A DNA stretch of 64,000 nucleotides from Amyelois transitella. Lineage: Eukaryota; Arthropoda; Insecta; Lepidoptera; Pyralidae. Location of the stretch: the NCBI RefSeq assembly GCF_032362555.1, contig NC_083512.1, positions 9,164,001 to 9,228,000 of the forward strand, given 5' to 3'. The notes beneath the pieces are model-generated. The model did not search any database. It was not told the DNA's origin and worked only from the letters and a program-made list of their open reading frames with translations. The stretch's first letter is position 1. Each line of letters starts with the position of its first letter. This document shows, in pieces, positions 12,367 to 26,414 of the stretch. The position numbers and the translations under genes are program-made.

Positions 12367-15300
12367 CTAAAACTGGATTCTATAATGGTGCGTTCTCTTG
12401 CTGTCCTTTGCAGATTCGGCTGATCGGCGCCTCGCTGCCGCGTAGACCGCCAGCTTTGATGGTGAAGGTAGACTAGAATCCCGAGGTCTCACGAGAGACT
12501 CCCGGGATTCAGCCGCGGGAAGGGACGCGGAGGTAGGGACGGAGGGCAATTTCCGGACCGTGTCGTAAGGCAGCGGTGAGCTACGCGAAGCTGTTGACGC
12601 TATGGACCCTGAGCCGTCGGAGTTCTGAAAAGTTTTGGTGAATATAAAACTTAATAACAATGAGAGCACTTAGCCAACGAAATGCTTCCAAAATCATGTA
12701 TGTATAAAATGAAAAGAAGAACAATTATAACCACAGACAGATTTTGCTAATTTAGACATGCCTACAATAGTCGTATAGTAATTCAAGGCCAAGGTAATTC
12801 CTACAGGACATAAATTCCACGTAACACCTAGTTGTTTAAAAACTATAGGTAATAAGTTTAAATTAATATTACAGTTTTCGAAAAGATTTCTTTCTCATAA
12901 CCGTCATAATTTCCATTGGAAATAAAATTTTTGGTCATTCCAAACACGAGGTGGCGGTGGCACGTGTAACTCCGGACAGGAGATTGTCTATTATCTGGAC
13001 TACAGTGCAATGTGAAGGTTAGCTGTAATGCTCTTACGCAACTGCGATTCACTTCACTGGTGGCACTCGACCTTTTGCTCACGAACTATGATGATCCAAT
13101 GGATGTCATATTTTATTTATTTAAAACCAACAAACTGTGTGTATGTAAGTGAGAATAAGTTTATTTAGATGATTAAATATAAGGTTTTGCCATCTCATTG
13201 GTAGTTCGTTGATCGCTTTACTTAAAAAACCCCCATTCGGACGGTAATCAATAAAATCTTTGAAGGCGGTTCAGACTGCCCTAGTGGAGTTGAATTTTTC
13301 TCTTGGAAGACGTTATCCAAATTTCGAAAAAAAAAACGGTAATCTGTTGCAGCAAGGTCCGGGGAGTACGGTTTGTGGTCAAGCGTTGTCGTGAACCTAA
13401 CATTAAACTATGAAAAAAAACCATACCTTTCGAGCATCCCTATGTTCTAACCGATCGTATCTGGTGTTCCTCGCAGAGGGTTTCCTCGGCGGCCGAGGCA
13501 GCGCCGACGGCGGCGGCGGCAGACTCGACGACCGAGTTTGTTGCGAGGCGCGGCCCTGACGCTCCAGCAGTAGCGCCTCCTCCCCGCGCCCCCCGCCGCC
13601 TCGGGCGCCTACCGTGCCCAGACCAGGGAAACAGCATAGACCGCGCTGTGTGAAATTGTTGGATTATTTTACCGTAAAAGTGAAGCGTACATAAGTTAAA
13701 AGTCAGTTGGATCCCAAGGTCACTGTGAGCCTACAGAGTGGTATGAAGAGGAGGTGGAAGGCAGCTGAGCGGGCAAACGAAGTTCTAACTAAAATTAAGA
13801 AATGACAACAAAGGCTTATTAAAACTGCTACCATGATATGAGGGTAAGGATTCTTATTTGGAACTGCAGCTTAACAAAACCGAATGCATTTGCCATAGCA
13901 CGGATATCAAAGGCTAAATTTTATTATAAAACGATAAAATATAAATTTTGATTATTACTTTAACAAAAATTCAATCTCATCATTGAAGTGATATAATTAA
14001 AATGATTCATGAATACATATCTAACCAACCTTACGGTAAAAAAGAATGTCGCCATTTACACTTTCGCAATATTAGTTCACTTATCAATAAAAATAATGAT
14101 AAAGTGTTTATGTAAAACAGGTGTTGAGCAACGCACTCGGTTACGGAGTTAATGAACTGGGACAAAGAACAAAACAAACATGTATAATTCTTACCTCATT
14201 ATCGAACTGCTAACGAATACAGAACCACTTTTATAAACCCCACGAAAATTCGGCGAAGCTAAACAATTTCATGTACCTATGTAAGCACAAAATTATACCT
14301 TGGTCCTTCATATCCGACTTCTTTCTCACCACCATAATATGTTTTGGTAATTTTTCGAATTGGATATTTTATTTTATTTTTTAGCTTCAGCCACAGCGCT
14401 AATACGGCAGTGCCTCGATGTTATAGCGTTTATAAAGCAACAAAAAAGAGCTCCTTATTTTAATGCTGGTTAAAGTAAAAAAAGCTTTTCTATTTCTCTG
14501 TATTCACGACATGTCTGTCAAATTATAACATTACTTGGGCTTCAAATCGCGCGTAAACATGGTCTTGCGCAGAATTCAACATCACATACGTAACGGTAAA
14601 TGTATGTGAAAACATTACGATATTTAAATTTATAAACGCTCTTTACAATTTTGATGAGGAGAACCGTTTTCGTATTGAAATATTCTGTCCCGACTTTTAT
14701 TTTCAGTACGTTTGTGGACTAAAATAGAATTAGATATTATTAGACTTTCCTCGATACCGTTGGCGTTGGGTGAAGGTCACACACTAGCCTACGATATTGT
14801 AGGTATACGAGTTAATATTTTTTTATTGTCAGTGGGCTATCACTTCAACACGCCACACAAAGCAAAAATGTTAATTCCAAAGAAAACTTTTGTAATAAGC
14901 GTGTGTTTTTACACACTTTCCCTTCATTGTTTTAATTTAGGTCAAAAGTAAAATCAGTACATATTACGTTGGTAAATATACGAGGAAAATGTGTATTAGG
15001 TATAAGGTGTCACACTTAACTAAAACTGTTAGGATAAGCATTAAAACCACAACAAACAAAACATTTCTTTTTATTTTTAACATGCTTCTCTAAAAATAAT
15101 ACATTAATATACGATATAAAAATATGTTTATCTGCATAAAAGTGACATTATACAGCCAGTCGGACGAAGAACAATTAACTTTGGATGTACACTCGAGTAC
15201 AGAAGTCCACAGATAACTTTACCAACATTTTTCATGAAGATTTGTGAATTTTTGCACTCGATTATACCCGTTCACCGACTGGAAAGCTTAGTAATAGTTC

Positions 15301-18300
15301 TTAAATATTAGTGAAATATAAACAAGCCTCAATCTCGTTTAACCATCTTGTTAACATCATAAAAACAGCTTTACTTATTATAAAGCCGGAATAGATTGAT
15401 AACAAAACGATGGAAACGATTTTATAATCGATACAATACAATCAAGCTGCGTGAAAATTCAATAAGAGTACGTGACAGTCAATCACGTCATACTTCCATA
15501 AATAAATAGAAAGATGGATAACTTATCTTAGGAATATTATGATACAAACTTAAATCTTACGATAATCAAATTAAATGATATGAGAGCCGATAAACAATTT
15601 AAATTCTAACTTTGGCATACTTTTGTGACCAATGCCTCTATTCAAGTCAAATTTAAATTACCGGTTATTATAATAAGCACCGAAATTGGCTTAATATAGA
15701 AATTACGACATCTACATTTATTTGTTTTTCTTTAAATAAATTCATGATTTGGTAAATTTCTCCCAAAAATAAATGTTCGAAGATTCAATTCCACATTTGT
15801 AAAAATTAACAAATTTATTTACATTTTTTTTCTTACAACGACTAGGTAGTCACTAGCTAATTACATAAGTTATCAAAATACTTGAGATTCTTATTAATAT
15901 TTTTACTTATGTAACTAATATTGGCACCATTGTATTATCTTTTAGCCACCGAATAAGGCACTCGTTTTATTGAAAATGTTATCTGTACTGATTAGGAATA
16001 AGTCTCATAGAAATGAAAAACTGTGTACTTTTTGTACAACCAGTTGACTCTTATCAGAATCATAAGGAAATTTTTTTGCTTCTGATCAGTTTTATCATAG
16101 TATTTTATTCTACCTAATAACTACCCACCTATTGTATTTGTTTGTATAATCAACTACTTTGTTAGAAAAAGCCTGTTAGGATCACTACAAACTAGCAAGG
16201 GTGTAATTCTTGAAATCGGTGCCTAACTTGAAACGGCGAGACGAGTTATTTTCCCGCAACACACGTAATGTCGAATGATATTAAAATATTTAAGAAAATC
16301 ACTTGTTTTGCCGACTTTGATCACCGAATTCAATAATCATCCCCAAATCTAAACAAACGGAATACAGAAGCTGTAACGGTTTCACACATTGCTGGGAATG
16401 TTATATGAAAACGGAATATTATTTATAGGAATGTAGTTATTTATCTGCGTACGTCGTTTGATTGTAATACTTGGTACACTACAAATAAACAGTTTGCCAA
16501 TTCTGTTCTCTAACATGTTAACAGAATATTCAAAATCTGTGAAAGTTATCGTATAAAAATAAAATTAATTTAACATATTTCTTTTTTCTACTAGATAGAC
16601 TAGGTCGAGACTTTATGTAACATAGTTTTAGTTATTGCCAATTCGCTGTTTACAAATTTTGATAAGAACCTGCATCAAACCGCAGTCAGATCACAAAACT
16701 ATACAATTTTACGCACACGTAATAGCTATATGGATAGCAACGAGAATACAATTATTCGATTAACAAAATTACTTTTGGATAATTTCTCTGTGGATTTTTT
16801 TCTGTCTCGTTTTGTTATAGATCACGTTGGGCGAAGCGAATATTTTTATTTCAAGAAAGATGGTTTAATCTTATATTATTTTATTCGTAAATTTCGAAAT
16901 TGATCGAAAAATTAAGAACCGTGTGTGTTCAAATGTTCGCTTCTCTCGTTAGGTTCGTTGCGTACGAGTGTATGGTGCATGAAAACATAACCAACCTGAA
17001 AAAATTACTGAAAACAAAATATGTCAGACTTTGTTGAACAAAATTACCTTATTATCGTTATTCTTCCCATCTCCTTCAAACAAGACAAATTAAAGAAACA
17101 GATTTTTCCGTTCTACTTCACCTAAGTAAAATTTTGAAAAAAACAAGGTCATTATTGCTGCTGTAAGTGAGCTATTTTCATGGTTGGTACCACTTCCATG
17201 GCCCGTGTGTGTCAGTAGTAGGAGGCATGCGAGGAGGGCGGGTGCGCCTGCGGGCGGTAACTCACGGCGGGCACGGGCGGCCGCTCCAGGCGCGACTCCA
17301 GGGCGGCCAGTTCTGATTCCAGGCGAAGAGAGGTACTGTCGAATCCGCAACCTGACGACCAAAATACTTTTATTGATATATGTTTCAATTTAAAATTTAA
17401 ACATTACCCAGTGTGTAATTTGGATCTAGATAGGCGACTTACGACTTTATGAATAGAATAGAATGATTTATTTTCATAAATCGATACCAGGTATCACTTA
17501 TTGACGTCACATCTAATCTAATTATAACTACAACCACTTGCAAAGCGCATGTATAGAAGAAGCGGCGGATCAAACTATGGGAAAACCATATCCGACCTCC
17601 ATACCTCACTTCGACCTATTATAATAAAAACCCATCACATACCTTGTACAGGTGTCAGGAATGATTAGCTAGCCATGGCAACCTAACTAATACATTTTTA
17701 CGTTCTATCTTTGTCACCTTAATCGCACTGTATTACAAGAAGTTCAGTCGTTCAGAAATCGGTGTGGATCTCGTAATATAAAGAGAGCACGTACCGCTGG
17801 AGTTGTCGTTGTGCGGCGAGTAGTTCCTGCGCGCGAGGTGGCGGTAGCGGTTGGCCACGCTGCCGCCCACGCCCTCTGCCGACGAGAACGAAGCACCCGA
17901 CGACAGGCCCACTGCGAATCCAAACAAACACACATCTCAATTGATAGAGGAAGTTCAAAAACTTAGTGCAAAAAGTTAAACAAAAGATGAATTTTCTGCT
18001 CTCATATTTATTTCACCCGCTTACCTTTTATTTATTATCCGGTATTTCGCCCTCAAAAACTGTAGCCTATGTTTGACCTTGGGCCTTGATATATCTTTGA
18101 TAAAGCCGTAAAAGCGTTACCGACTTACAGAATTTACAATATAATATGGTTGATATTATACACTGACCTAGCTCCTCCCGACTCGAGTTGTTTCTCAGTG
18201 AAGCCCCGCTGTCGTAGGCGGCGCTAGTGTGCTTCTGCAGAACTTTGATCATGGCGTCCCGTTCCGCCACCTTAGACTCTAGCTCTTTTACCCTGTAAAA

Positions 18301-21300
18301 GTTAAAATATAATAATAATATTTAACCATTAATTTGATCAATAGAATAGTATTTCTGGCTAAAAGATACTAAGGCAACTAACATATGATAGAGCGAAAAA
18401 TGTTGTTATAAGTTGTTATTGCACACAGAGTTGAGACAAACTAAAACAAATTCTTAAGTTTCAATAGATTTGATGATAGAACGTATCTTGATCAAATTAA
18501 GGACGTCCTGGTCAGGTCAAAAGTACCCGAAACCGCCGCGCTTGTATTAAGAGAGTTATGAATGTGGATGAAGCGAAGGAAGTATGCAGAAATCGTGGCA
18601 AGTGGAAAGAGGTAGTCTCTGCCTACCCCTCCGGGAAAGAGGCGTGGTTTTATGTATGTATGTATGTAGATTTGATGATATAGGTATGTAAAGTCCGATT
18701 CTACATTTGTGTCCGCGTACACAACCATTACTACAAATGTAAGGAAAATATATTTTGCACATTACTTCCACTAAAAAAATATCGCATTAGAGTGTTTCTT
18801 TTTCCACAAGCGTCGATTTAGAGAGAATCTTGAAGTGAGAAAGTCAATTATTAAAGGAGAGAGTCTGCCGTCTGCCAAGCCGACCCCTGTTAAAAATTTC
18901 CATAATAAAAAATTATATTACACGTTCAGTTACTTGTAGAAAATTATGGAGCTATAAATAAATACAAAAATCTGTAATGGGACCAAAATTAAAAGTAGTG
19001 TCAAGTTACTTCTCCGTTTCTACACCAGGTGCATTTGAATTCGGCGATTTATCTATAATTTGTATCAGCCTGTTAAGAAAAAATCCGTTGGTCCTGTTTC
19101 TCATACGCACCTGCCCTCCAGATCAGCGGCCTTTTTCTGCGCGGAGTGTAGTTCATCCATATGCCGTATTTTCTCGTTGCGAGCCTCCGCCATTAGTCTC
19201 TCGGATTCCGCTGAAGTTTTCTCGAGAGCTGCAATCTTTGCATCTCTGAAAAAATTAATATTTATACACCCACTGTAATGAGATGATAGTTATTTTGGTA
19301 ACTAACTTTAACTTCTATCCCAACTTATATTATAAATTCAAGTTTATTTATCTTCCCTTCATGTGTTTTCTATTAAACCAGCGAAAACCTGATTTCATTT
19401 ATTGGCTCGCTAAATTTGCGCCAGCAAAGCTGCGGGAAAATTTAGTGATTTATAAGGTAAATTTCCATTAATAAAAATCAGTGTTTGGTTAGGTTACCCA
19501 CTTGTTAGGCGAACGCCAAAGAGTATGTTACTAGGTTGTAGGGGGGCGACAGTTCGGTCTCGAACGCCACAAAAGGAAGATCAGTCGCCATGTTACGTGT
19601 TATCCCTGTGGAATCGCGACTCCAATCTTTGCTTGCATTATTTAAACTCTTCGCTGCTATTGGCTGGGCGCGTCACAGTGTTCGCTACGATTGGCAGACG
19701 GCGCGTGACGTCAGGGACACAAGGGCGACAGGATGCCGATGGTAGTGGTGGCCTCACTTGGGGATGCTGGCGGCGGAGACGGCGGCCTGGCGCAGCGCCG
19801 CCTCCTCCAGGAAGCGCTGCTCCCACTTGGCGCACTCGCCCTCGAGCGCCAGCAGCCGCTCGTCGCGCTCGCGTAGCTGGCGGCGCAGCTCGGGCTCGCC
19901 GCCGGGCGTGCTGCTGCCCGGGGAGCCGCAGTTGCATTCGCGTTTTCTGGATTACAAAGTTAAAAAAATTACCGGCTGCATTTAAAGAACAGTACAGCGG
20001 AAGCGTCGATGTACAGAAGAAAATATCTTTGCTGCTCTGGTCGGCTGTTAAAGAAATGCAAGTGCTTCTTACAGAAAAAACAAACTGAAATCATAAAACT
20101 GAGGAAATTTAATTTTTTTTTATTTCGATGCGATACGTAGGTACTGATGAAATTTAAAAAAAGAAAATGTTTGCTTGTACACTTATAAAAAATAAAACTC
20201 TTTTTCGCTCATGCCAAATAATTCTAATTTTAAATTTAAAATAGAATAAGTGTATAAATAACCTGAGAGTGTGCAGTTCCTTCTCAAGCTGCGCCCTCAG
20301 CTTCCGCTCGGTGTGCTCGCGGCGGTCGGAGGCTTGCTGCAGCGCCGCCAGCGCCCGCTGGAGGCCCATGACGCGCTCCACGTAGCCGCCCGCGTGACGA
20401 CACTAAAGGTTCATTGAAATATCATAACATCATGAAAACCTGTGTATCGCAATAATATATTAAAATATCTAAAAATATAATTAGGGTTTTCAATAAACAT
20501 GTCACTATGCACTAATCTAACTAAACGCAAATGCTATAGATATATACGGTCATTCAAACATAAAACAACAGTCGACAAATACGTTTGCTCAAATATATTC
20601 CAACTTATTAGACCGATTTCATCATACTGCCATAATGTATCACCTATTTTAAAAATCATTATCTCTCATCGAACCCAGGACACAATATCAAAATATTATA
20701 CCTCTTCTTCGAGTCTGACGACGTTGGCCTGCGCGTTAGTGAGCGCCGTGTCCAGTATGTCGATGTGTGTGCGTTGCTCTTGTAGCGTGGCGCGTTGAGC
20801 GGCCATCTCGATTTCTTGCCTCTCTTTCGCGCACGCCAGTTCTTTGTCTGAGGAAAACATATCACGTCATTAACATCCTTATTGTGTAATGGCATGCCTT
20901 CCCTGAAAAATTGTATTTGTATATTCGTACTTCAATACAAAAATTGGTTCAGAAAAATCAACCGACAATGTACCATTGTAAAGTAGAAGCTACTCCCGCC
21001 GAACCAAATTAGTGAACTTTAGACACAATTTTTTTTGTGAATCCGCTAGTACCAAGTTAATAATAAATGATAATAATTTAAAGGCATTACTCTGTGTAAT
21101 GAGCTGGGCGATGAGCATCTCCCTGTTCTGCAGTTCTTTCCGCAGCGCCTCCGAGCTCGGGTCGGCCTCCGAGCGGACGCCTTGCGACAGCAGCTCCACC
21201 TAGATAAAACATTTGTTTGCATCGTTAAAAATACTAAGATATCCATAAACTTAACATTAAACATAACAAGATCCATAAACCGTGCGCGTTTCTCTTGTTT

Positions 21301-24300
21301 TTAAATGTTATTTTAATAATTGTACCCCATAGAATTTGCATATTTTATAGGTTGGCAAAATTGGCTTCTTTCTAATTTCTTTATAGTATAATAAGTACTA
21401 ATTTTAAGCAAATAAATTATTGTGAACATTTTAAAATTAATTTTGTTTGCCAACTGTTTCCCAGACCGTTTCATCGCTTAAAATTTCTTCGCCGTGCAAT
21501 ATATATGTACCTGGTGCTTGAGCGCGCGGTTGAGGTCCTGCAGCCGGCGACAGTCCGCCTGCAGCCGCAGCCGCGCCGCGCGCTCCAGCCGCTCGCGCCG
21601 CTCGCACGACCGCACCAGTTCCTCGTGAGCTGACCGCACCTTCTCCACCTCCTCTTCCAGCTGCGACAATTACAACACATCTCAACTGTTGAATATTTAA
21701 ATTTTGGCGCCTTCCATTACGGTGACTATGTGTCAATGTCATTTGTATCTTTTCTTCCCTTCAAAAATAAACGCTATACTGTGTGGCTGCATAAGTGTGC
21801 TCTTATTTTAAATCATTTAATAATATTATATTTAAAGTGGTTTCATATAATTAAACTAACATCAACTATCGAAAAATACATGATTTTGTTAATTATACTC
21901 GTATCCACATCACGGTCAAGAGTACATGAAATCGCTGAGGTTACATGAAGAGAGATATAGACGGAGCGAAAGAAGTATGCAGAACTACCCTTCCAGGAAA
22001 AAGGTATATATATATATATATGTATCCACATAAAATGCAAGATGAATGTTAAGCCCCGTACACGACCTTTTGATCACACGTGCGCGTCCGTGTCGGCAAT
22101 AAAGCTTCAATGTCAATCCATAGGAAATGTATTTTGGCAAGTCTCCATAAACAGTTTCATTCAAGATATTGCTTGACCAAGAGTCAGATTGGAAAGCGAC
22201 ATTTACCTGGATGATTTGTATTAAACCATATAGTTGGTAGTCACTGAATTAAAAAGAGCGACTCATATGATTTGACAGTAGAAACCAACCCAACCCAACA
22301 TACAGCTTTTCTCTGCTGAACGAGCACTGACCTTGGTGGTCCTGGCGACGGTCTCGCAGGCGTTCTCGAGCTGCCGCTTGAGCTGGTGGTTCTCCGCGGC
22401 GAGGCTGTCCAGCACGGCCGCGAACGCGTCGTCCGGCTCCTCGGAGCCCTCCCCGCCGCTGCACCACCCGCTCGACTCCGACCCCCCGGGCACTGCTCTC
22501 ACACCCACACTGAACCACACAAAAAGTTGAATGTGTAAGACACAAGTACACAACACTGCAAGAACATGCAAAAACAAAATTAAACATGATTGTCTTACAA
22601 GCAGGTCAGTCAATGCCTACTCAGTGGGTTACAAGTAGTTCTGGCACAGGGCGCGGTTCCTGAGCGGGTGCTAGAAAAAACGTAGTTGTACAATCTCACT
22701 ACAAAGGTATGAAAGGCTTGTTTGATACTGGTTCTTAATAACAAACCTTAGAGAGATTAGGAAGTAGATAAAAGCTGACTATTGTATATATTTTTAACAG
22801 ATTATCTTTCTTCAGCTAACCTGTATGCATTAGTATAGTAATGCACACAAACTTGAACTACGACAATCCTCACAAAAAGTTTAAAGCAGTGTATTAGTTT
22901 AACATGATATAATGACATTTATGAAATTCCTTAAGAATATCTATCAACTTTAAGAACAAAATGAAGTTCCAAAACCAACTTACCTCGTCAAATCCGGTTG
23001 TGACCTTGATAAATTCAACTTCTCTTTGCTGAGTTTAGCCTTGGAGCCCTTTACCTTGATCTTCCTTTCGGGCTGAGAGGACCGGGGCGAGGGAGGGGGT
23101 GTGCGGCCGCGAGGGGACGGCGACTGAGCCACTTCTTTAGCAAGGTGTTTTAAAACTGACGATTGGTTAAGGAAGTCATCGGGAATTTCGGTAATTTCCT
23201 GTAGAAGATATAATAATAAGAATATGGTGTGATCATAATCTTTCTTTCTCCCTGAGAATGAGCCCGGGTTTGCTTCCCTATAACAGGTGACATGTCAATC
23301 TTACTCAATTTGGATCATAAAGGTTACACTAGATGAAAGTGCTTTCTTTTATATTATATCTTTTTGTAAAAAAATTTTTACGCAGCATTATCATCTTTGG
23401 AAATGACGTTTTAAGTGTTTTCCAGTTTCTGCTGATGACTAATGTATCCTGAAACTAACCTGAACTCCATGGTCTGGGGGACTAGTGTAGATCCTCTGAC
23501 CGCCAATGTCAATATAATTAGCAGTTGTAGGCACCGGCTGCTCTTTATGCGCCTTCGGTAACGGTATACCGCTAGGTTTCTTGCCCACTTCATTCTTTTT
23601 TAATGTGTGATACGGTGAAGACTGAGTGTTTGTGTGCTTCACTTCACTACCTGTTCGTTCGTGTTCTCTGTGGAAAAAAAGGTGACAATGTACTAATAAA
23701 TAACTGTATGAAGAACAAAAGAATATGAAAGTAAGAATGAATCATTGCATAAGTAATTTCTCTCAGTCAAGAGGTTTGGAAATTTGTAGATGAAATTCCT
23801 TCAGTGTGAAGAATAAAACACATACCGTATAGGTGTAGGTCGTGGAGGCCAGGAATCATCCTGGTTGTGTATGATAAGTGTGTTGTAGGATGAAGAGGAG
23901 ACATCCAGAGAACTCCTGTTGCTGTTGCCGCCACCAATGGAGTCTTTGAGAGAGTTCCGGTTGCTGCTTGGGACAGTGTCCTGCAAAAGAAAAATCTTAT
24001 TTTATGCTATCAGTTTATTTCAAACATAAACATTTAAAATTAAATATTATAACAAGCTCATGCAACACAACTATGATAATATCATTTTACCTGATTTCTG
24101 CAGTCAATCCTAGACTCTACTCATCATAATCAACTATGAGGATAGTGAAAAAATTTACAAAGTTTTCCATACCTTTAAAGAATTCCTGTTATTATTATTA
24201 TTGGTGTTACTTGGAGTCTGATTTTCCTGTCCTTGAGGCTCCACCCGGGCCGTATGGCGCACAACATATCTCTCTTCTCGGGAGAGATTCTCGTTGGAAG

Positions 24301-25219
24301 TGGACACATCTGTCTCACTGCCAGAGAGGCTTTGAGGGAATCCACTTGGAACTGAAAGAAAAGCTCATACATATGTAAATTCTAATCAAATACATATTTA
24401 TTTATTTGGTCCACCATTGTATTCTACATTGAGATATGATATACTATCTAATACATATGTTAATTTAATTGCTAAATGTGCAAACCATTGAAGGTAAACA
24501 CTTCACACTCAAATGCATAGTTGAAAACATAAATAATATTGATTGAAGTTCAAAAATTTTGAATATTTTTTTTTTCAATTAGTAATAATAATATAAAATT
24601 CGGAATTTATTGTTAATACAATTAAAAATAAAAATAAAAAACATTTAAGACTATCCATGACACCTTTACAAAAGCTTGCAAGGGAATCATGGTGTACTTA
24701 TGTATATAAAAAATCTAAATGAACTTATTATTAACAAACTTTCACTCATGGAAACTCATGCTACAAAACTAAAAACAGTAATATAGCAATACCCTATTTA
24801 TTTGTGTAATGTTTTAAGGTACAATAAAAAGTCATGCATTAAAATAAATTTATTCTTATTTAATCAATTTTTTTTCATACTACATCCCTATTGAACTGTT
24901 TTATATACCTACCTTATTAAATTTATATTATTTAAGAAATAAAAGACCAAATTTAAGATAATTAATTAGTAATTACCAACAACTATAAAAGTAATCAGAC
25001 AATGCTACATGGCATGAAAATAATGTAAAAAGGTAATATATTACTAAGGATACTCAACAAGGGCAGTAAAACATATTGCAAAACAATGACTCATAGCCAA
25101 AGAATGCAGTTTGTAGTATCCTATGTGGACAAAAGCAAAAAACACTTACCAGCCTGTTTCTGTGTTCTCTGAATATTGGCCGAGAAGAGAAATCGTCCCG
25201 TGGGACGCATTGAACCCAT
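12367..25219 (-). CDS. Amot: Angiomotin-family protein (17 exons)
   Basis: Exons (minus, 5' to 3'): 25219-25150, 24351-24173, 23980-23826, 23667-23460, 23198-22984, 22509-22332, 21660-21511, 21199-21091, 20847-20702, 20402-20263, 19946-19758, 19245-19111, 18292-18168, 17911-17795, 17351-17266, 13645-13427, 12624-12367. All phases agree and give 892 residues. An in-frame TAG lies just before the ATG. Residues 1-276 are Ser/Asn/Pro-rich and look disordered. Residues about 300-665 are the coiled coil. Blocks such as AENHQLKRQLEN, SCERRERLERAARLRL, RRLQDLNRALKHQ, NKELACAKERQEIEM, REHTERKLRAQLEKEL, ECAKWEQRFLEEAALR and ERDAMIKVLQK follow the vertebrate AMOT coiled coil in order. The C-terminus HYRIQF resembles a PDZ ligand, although vertebrate AMOT ends differently. 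Angiomotins scaffold tight junctions and actin and hold YAP in the cytoplasm. No PPxY or LPxY motif is visible. The 3.6-kb intron before exon 16 is otherwise empty, and the intron after it carries a mariner remnant. Confidence 0.9.
13140..13405 (-). mobile_element. Mariner transposase C-terminal remnant
   Basis: On the minus strand this intron piece reads in shifting frames as NLDNVFQEKNST and then FKDFIDYRPNGGFLSKAINE followed by LPMRWQN. This is the end of a mariner (Tc1/mariner) transposase. At least one frameshift separates the parts, and only the 3' portion of the gene is present, inside the last Amot intron. Old and inactive. Confidence 0.75.
18479..18666 (+). repeat. 5'-truncated LINE copy with target duplication
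   Basis: Matches the last 190 bp of the LINE at 48.2-50.8 kb, from ACGTATCTTGATCAAATTAA to the (ATGT)n tail. It is flanked by a 14-bp direct repeat, TAGATTTGATGATA, at 18465-18478 and 18667-18680. High identity suggests a recent insertion, in an Amot intron and opposite to the gene. Confidence 0.9.
21940..22022 (+). repeat. Decayed LINE 3' tail with TA repeat
   Basis: Blocks GAAGAGAG, GGAGCGAAAGAAGTATGCAG and CTACCCTTCCAGGAAAAAGG match the LINE 3' end with deletions, followed by a TA-rich simple repeat. Lies in an Amot intron. Confidence 0.6.
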
Positions 25220-25861
25220 GCTTGCAATGACCTACACCTTTTTTAACACCAAATCATTTCATCCCATCAAAACCTCACCTCTCTTGCATTTCCACTCCTA
25301 TAAGTTATGCATGGAACATCTGGAAACGAATATGTACATAATACTGTTTATTTTGAATATTTCTGCACCATTCTGCATAGTGCACCTCGAAATAGAATAC
25401 AACAAAAAGCACAAGACATGTAAGATTCGACATGGATTCGATACAAAATGTGACAAGCTCAGGGTAGTATAGTAATCAACATTTCACCAAAAGCATTCTA
25501 CAGCAGAATATGAGAAACTACTTGGCTTATCGAAATAACTTACAGCTAATTAGGAATAACAATAATCGGAAAAGAGAAAATCAAAATTTTTGTAAGTTTT
25601 AAGTAAATCCAAGTCAATTTATTGATGAAAGAACACTCTAAGAACACAGATAATAATAAAAAATGTCAAATCGGCTTTTTAAATCGTCTAACGAGCACGG
25701 ATACGAGCTTAGTATACAAGTTTACGTACAAACAAAATAGACTGGACTACTTCAATTCTAATGGACATGGCTTGCGTTGACTATCAAATGAAATCTTAAA
25801 AAACCCAATGGTTTTAAATCTATGTAAAAAAACATTTAATCATTCATATGATTAAATGAAT
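25220..25861 (-). other. Upstream region of Amot
   Basis: AT-rich sequence just 5' of the Amot start codon; it should hold 5' UTR and promoter or an upstream non-coding intron. I cannot place a core promoter. The 98-codon plus-strand frame here has no recognisable domain. Confidence 0.4.
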
Positions 25862-26414
25862 ATGAATTATGTCTATATCACTTGCGGGGTAGACAGATCC
25901 AACAGTCTTGAAAGACTGATACGTTTAGCAGATAGACTCTATGATAGAATCGAGATTTCAAAGAGTGACAGGTTGCTAGCCTTTCGCCTAAAAGAATAAT
26001 CCCAAGTTTATAAGCCTATCCCTTAGTTGGCTTTTACAACATCCGTAGGAAAGAGATGGAGTGGTCCTATTCTTTTTTAAAAGCTTTTATTTAACTTGCA
26101 ATGTATGTATGTTCGGATGAAATCTTAGAACTCAATTTTGAAGTACCTACATATATATTAAAACGATTAAGCTGAAATTTTGTATACCTACACGTTAAGT
26201 TTGAATGACAATGCACAATAGGGTACGTGACGTCTTTTTAAATAGGCATCAGACAAGCTTTTATAACCATAATTATAAGTTGTGTATACTGAACTGAGGT
26301 TGTAATTTCATAGTTAAAATTAAAAAGTATTTTTTTTTAGAGCGTTTAAATAACAGCTTCATGTAAAATGTTTTTTTTTGCGTTTAATTTATAATATTGA
26401 TGCCGGGAACCACA
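25862..26414 (-). repeat. SINE-like repeat split by an unknown 316-bp insert
   Basis: Copy of the GCCGTGTGGTTCCCGGCA ... (ATGT)n family in minus orientation. The body runs 25862-26078 and its start resumes at about 26395-26414 (TGCCGGGAACCACACG). Between them lies a 316-bp AT-rich insert that begins near AAAAGCTTTTATTTAAC. The insert has no coding capacity and no clear inverted ends. Confidence 0.7.

Noticed and set aside
12858-13082. Minus-strand frame between Amot exons 16 and 17, possible extra exon
   Set aside because: Exon 16 extended to the donor at 13427 joins exon 17 in phase 0 without it; the candidate's own donor (CTC|GTGTTT) is poor.
19525-20088. 187-codon plus-strand frame, Arg/Ala-rich
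   Set aside because: It is the antisense of Amot exon 11, a GC-rich exon whose real product is on the minus strand.
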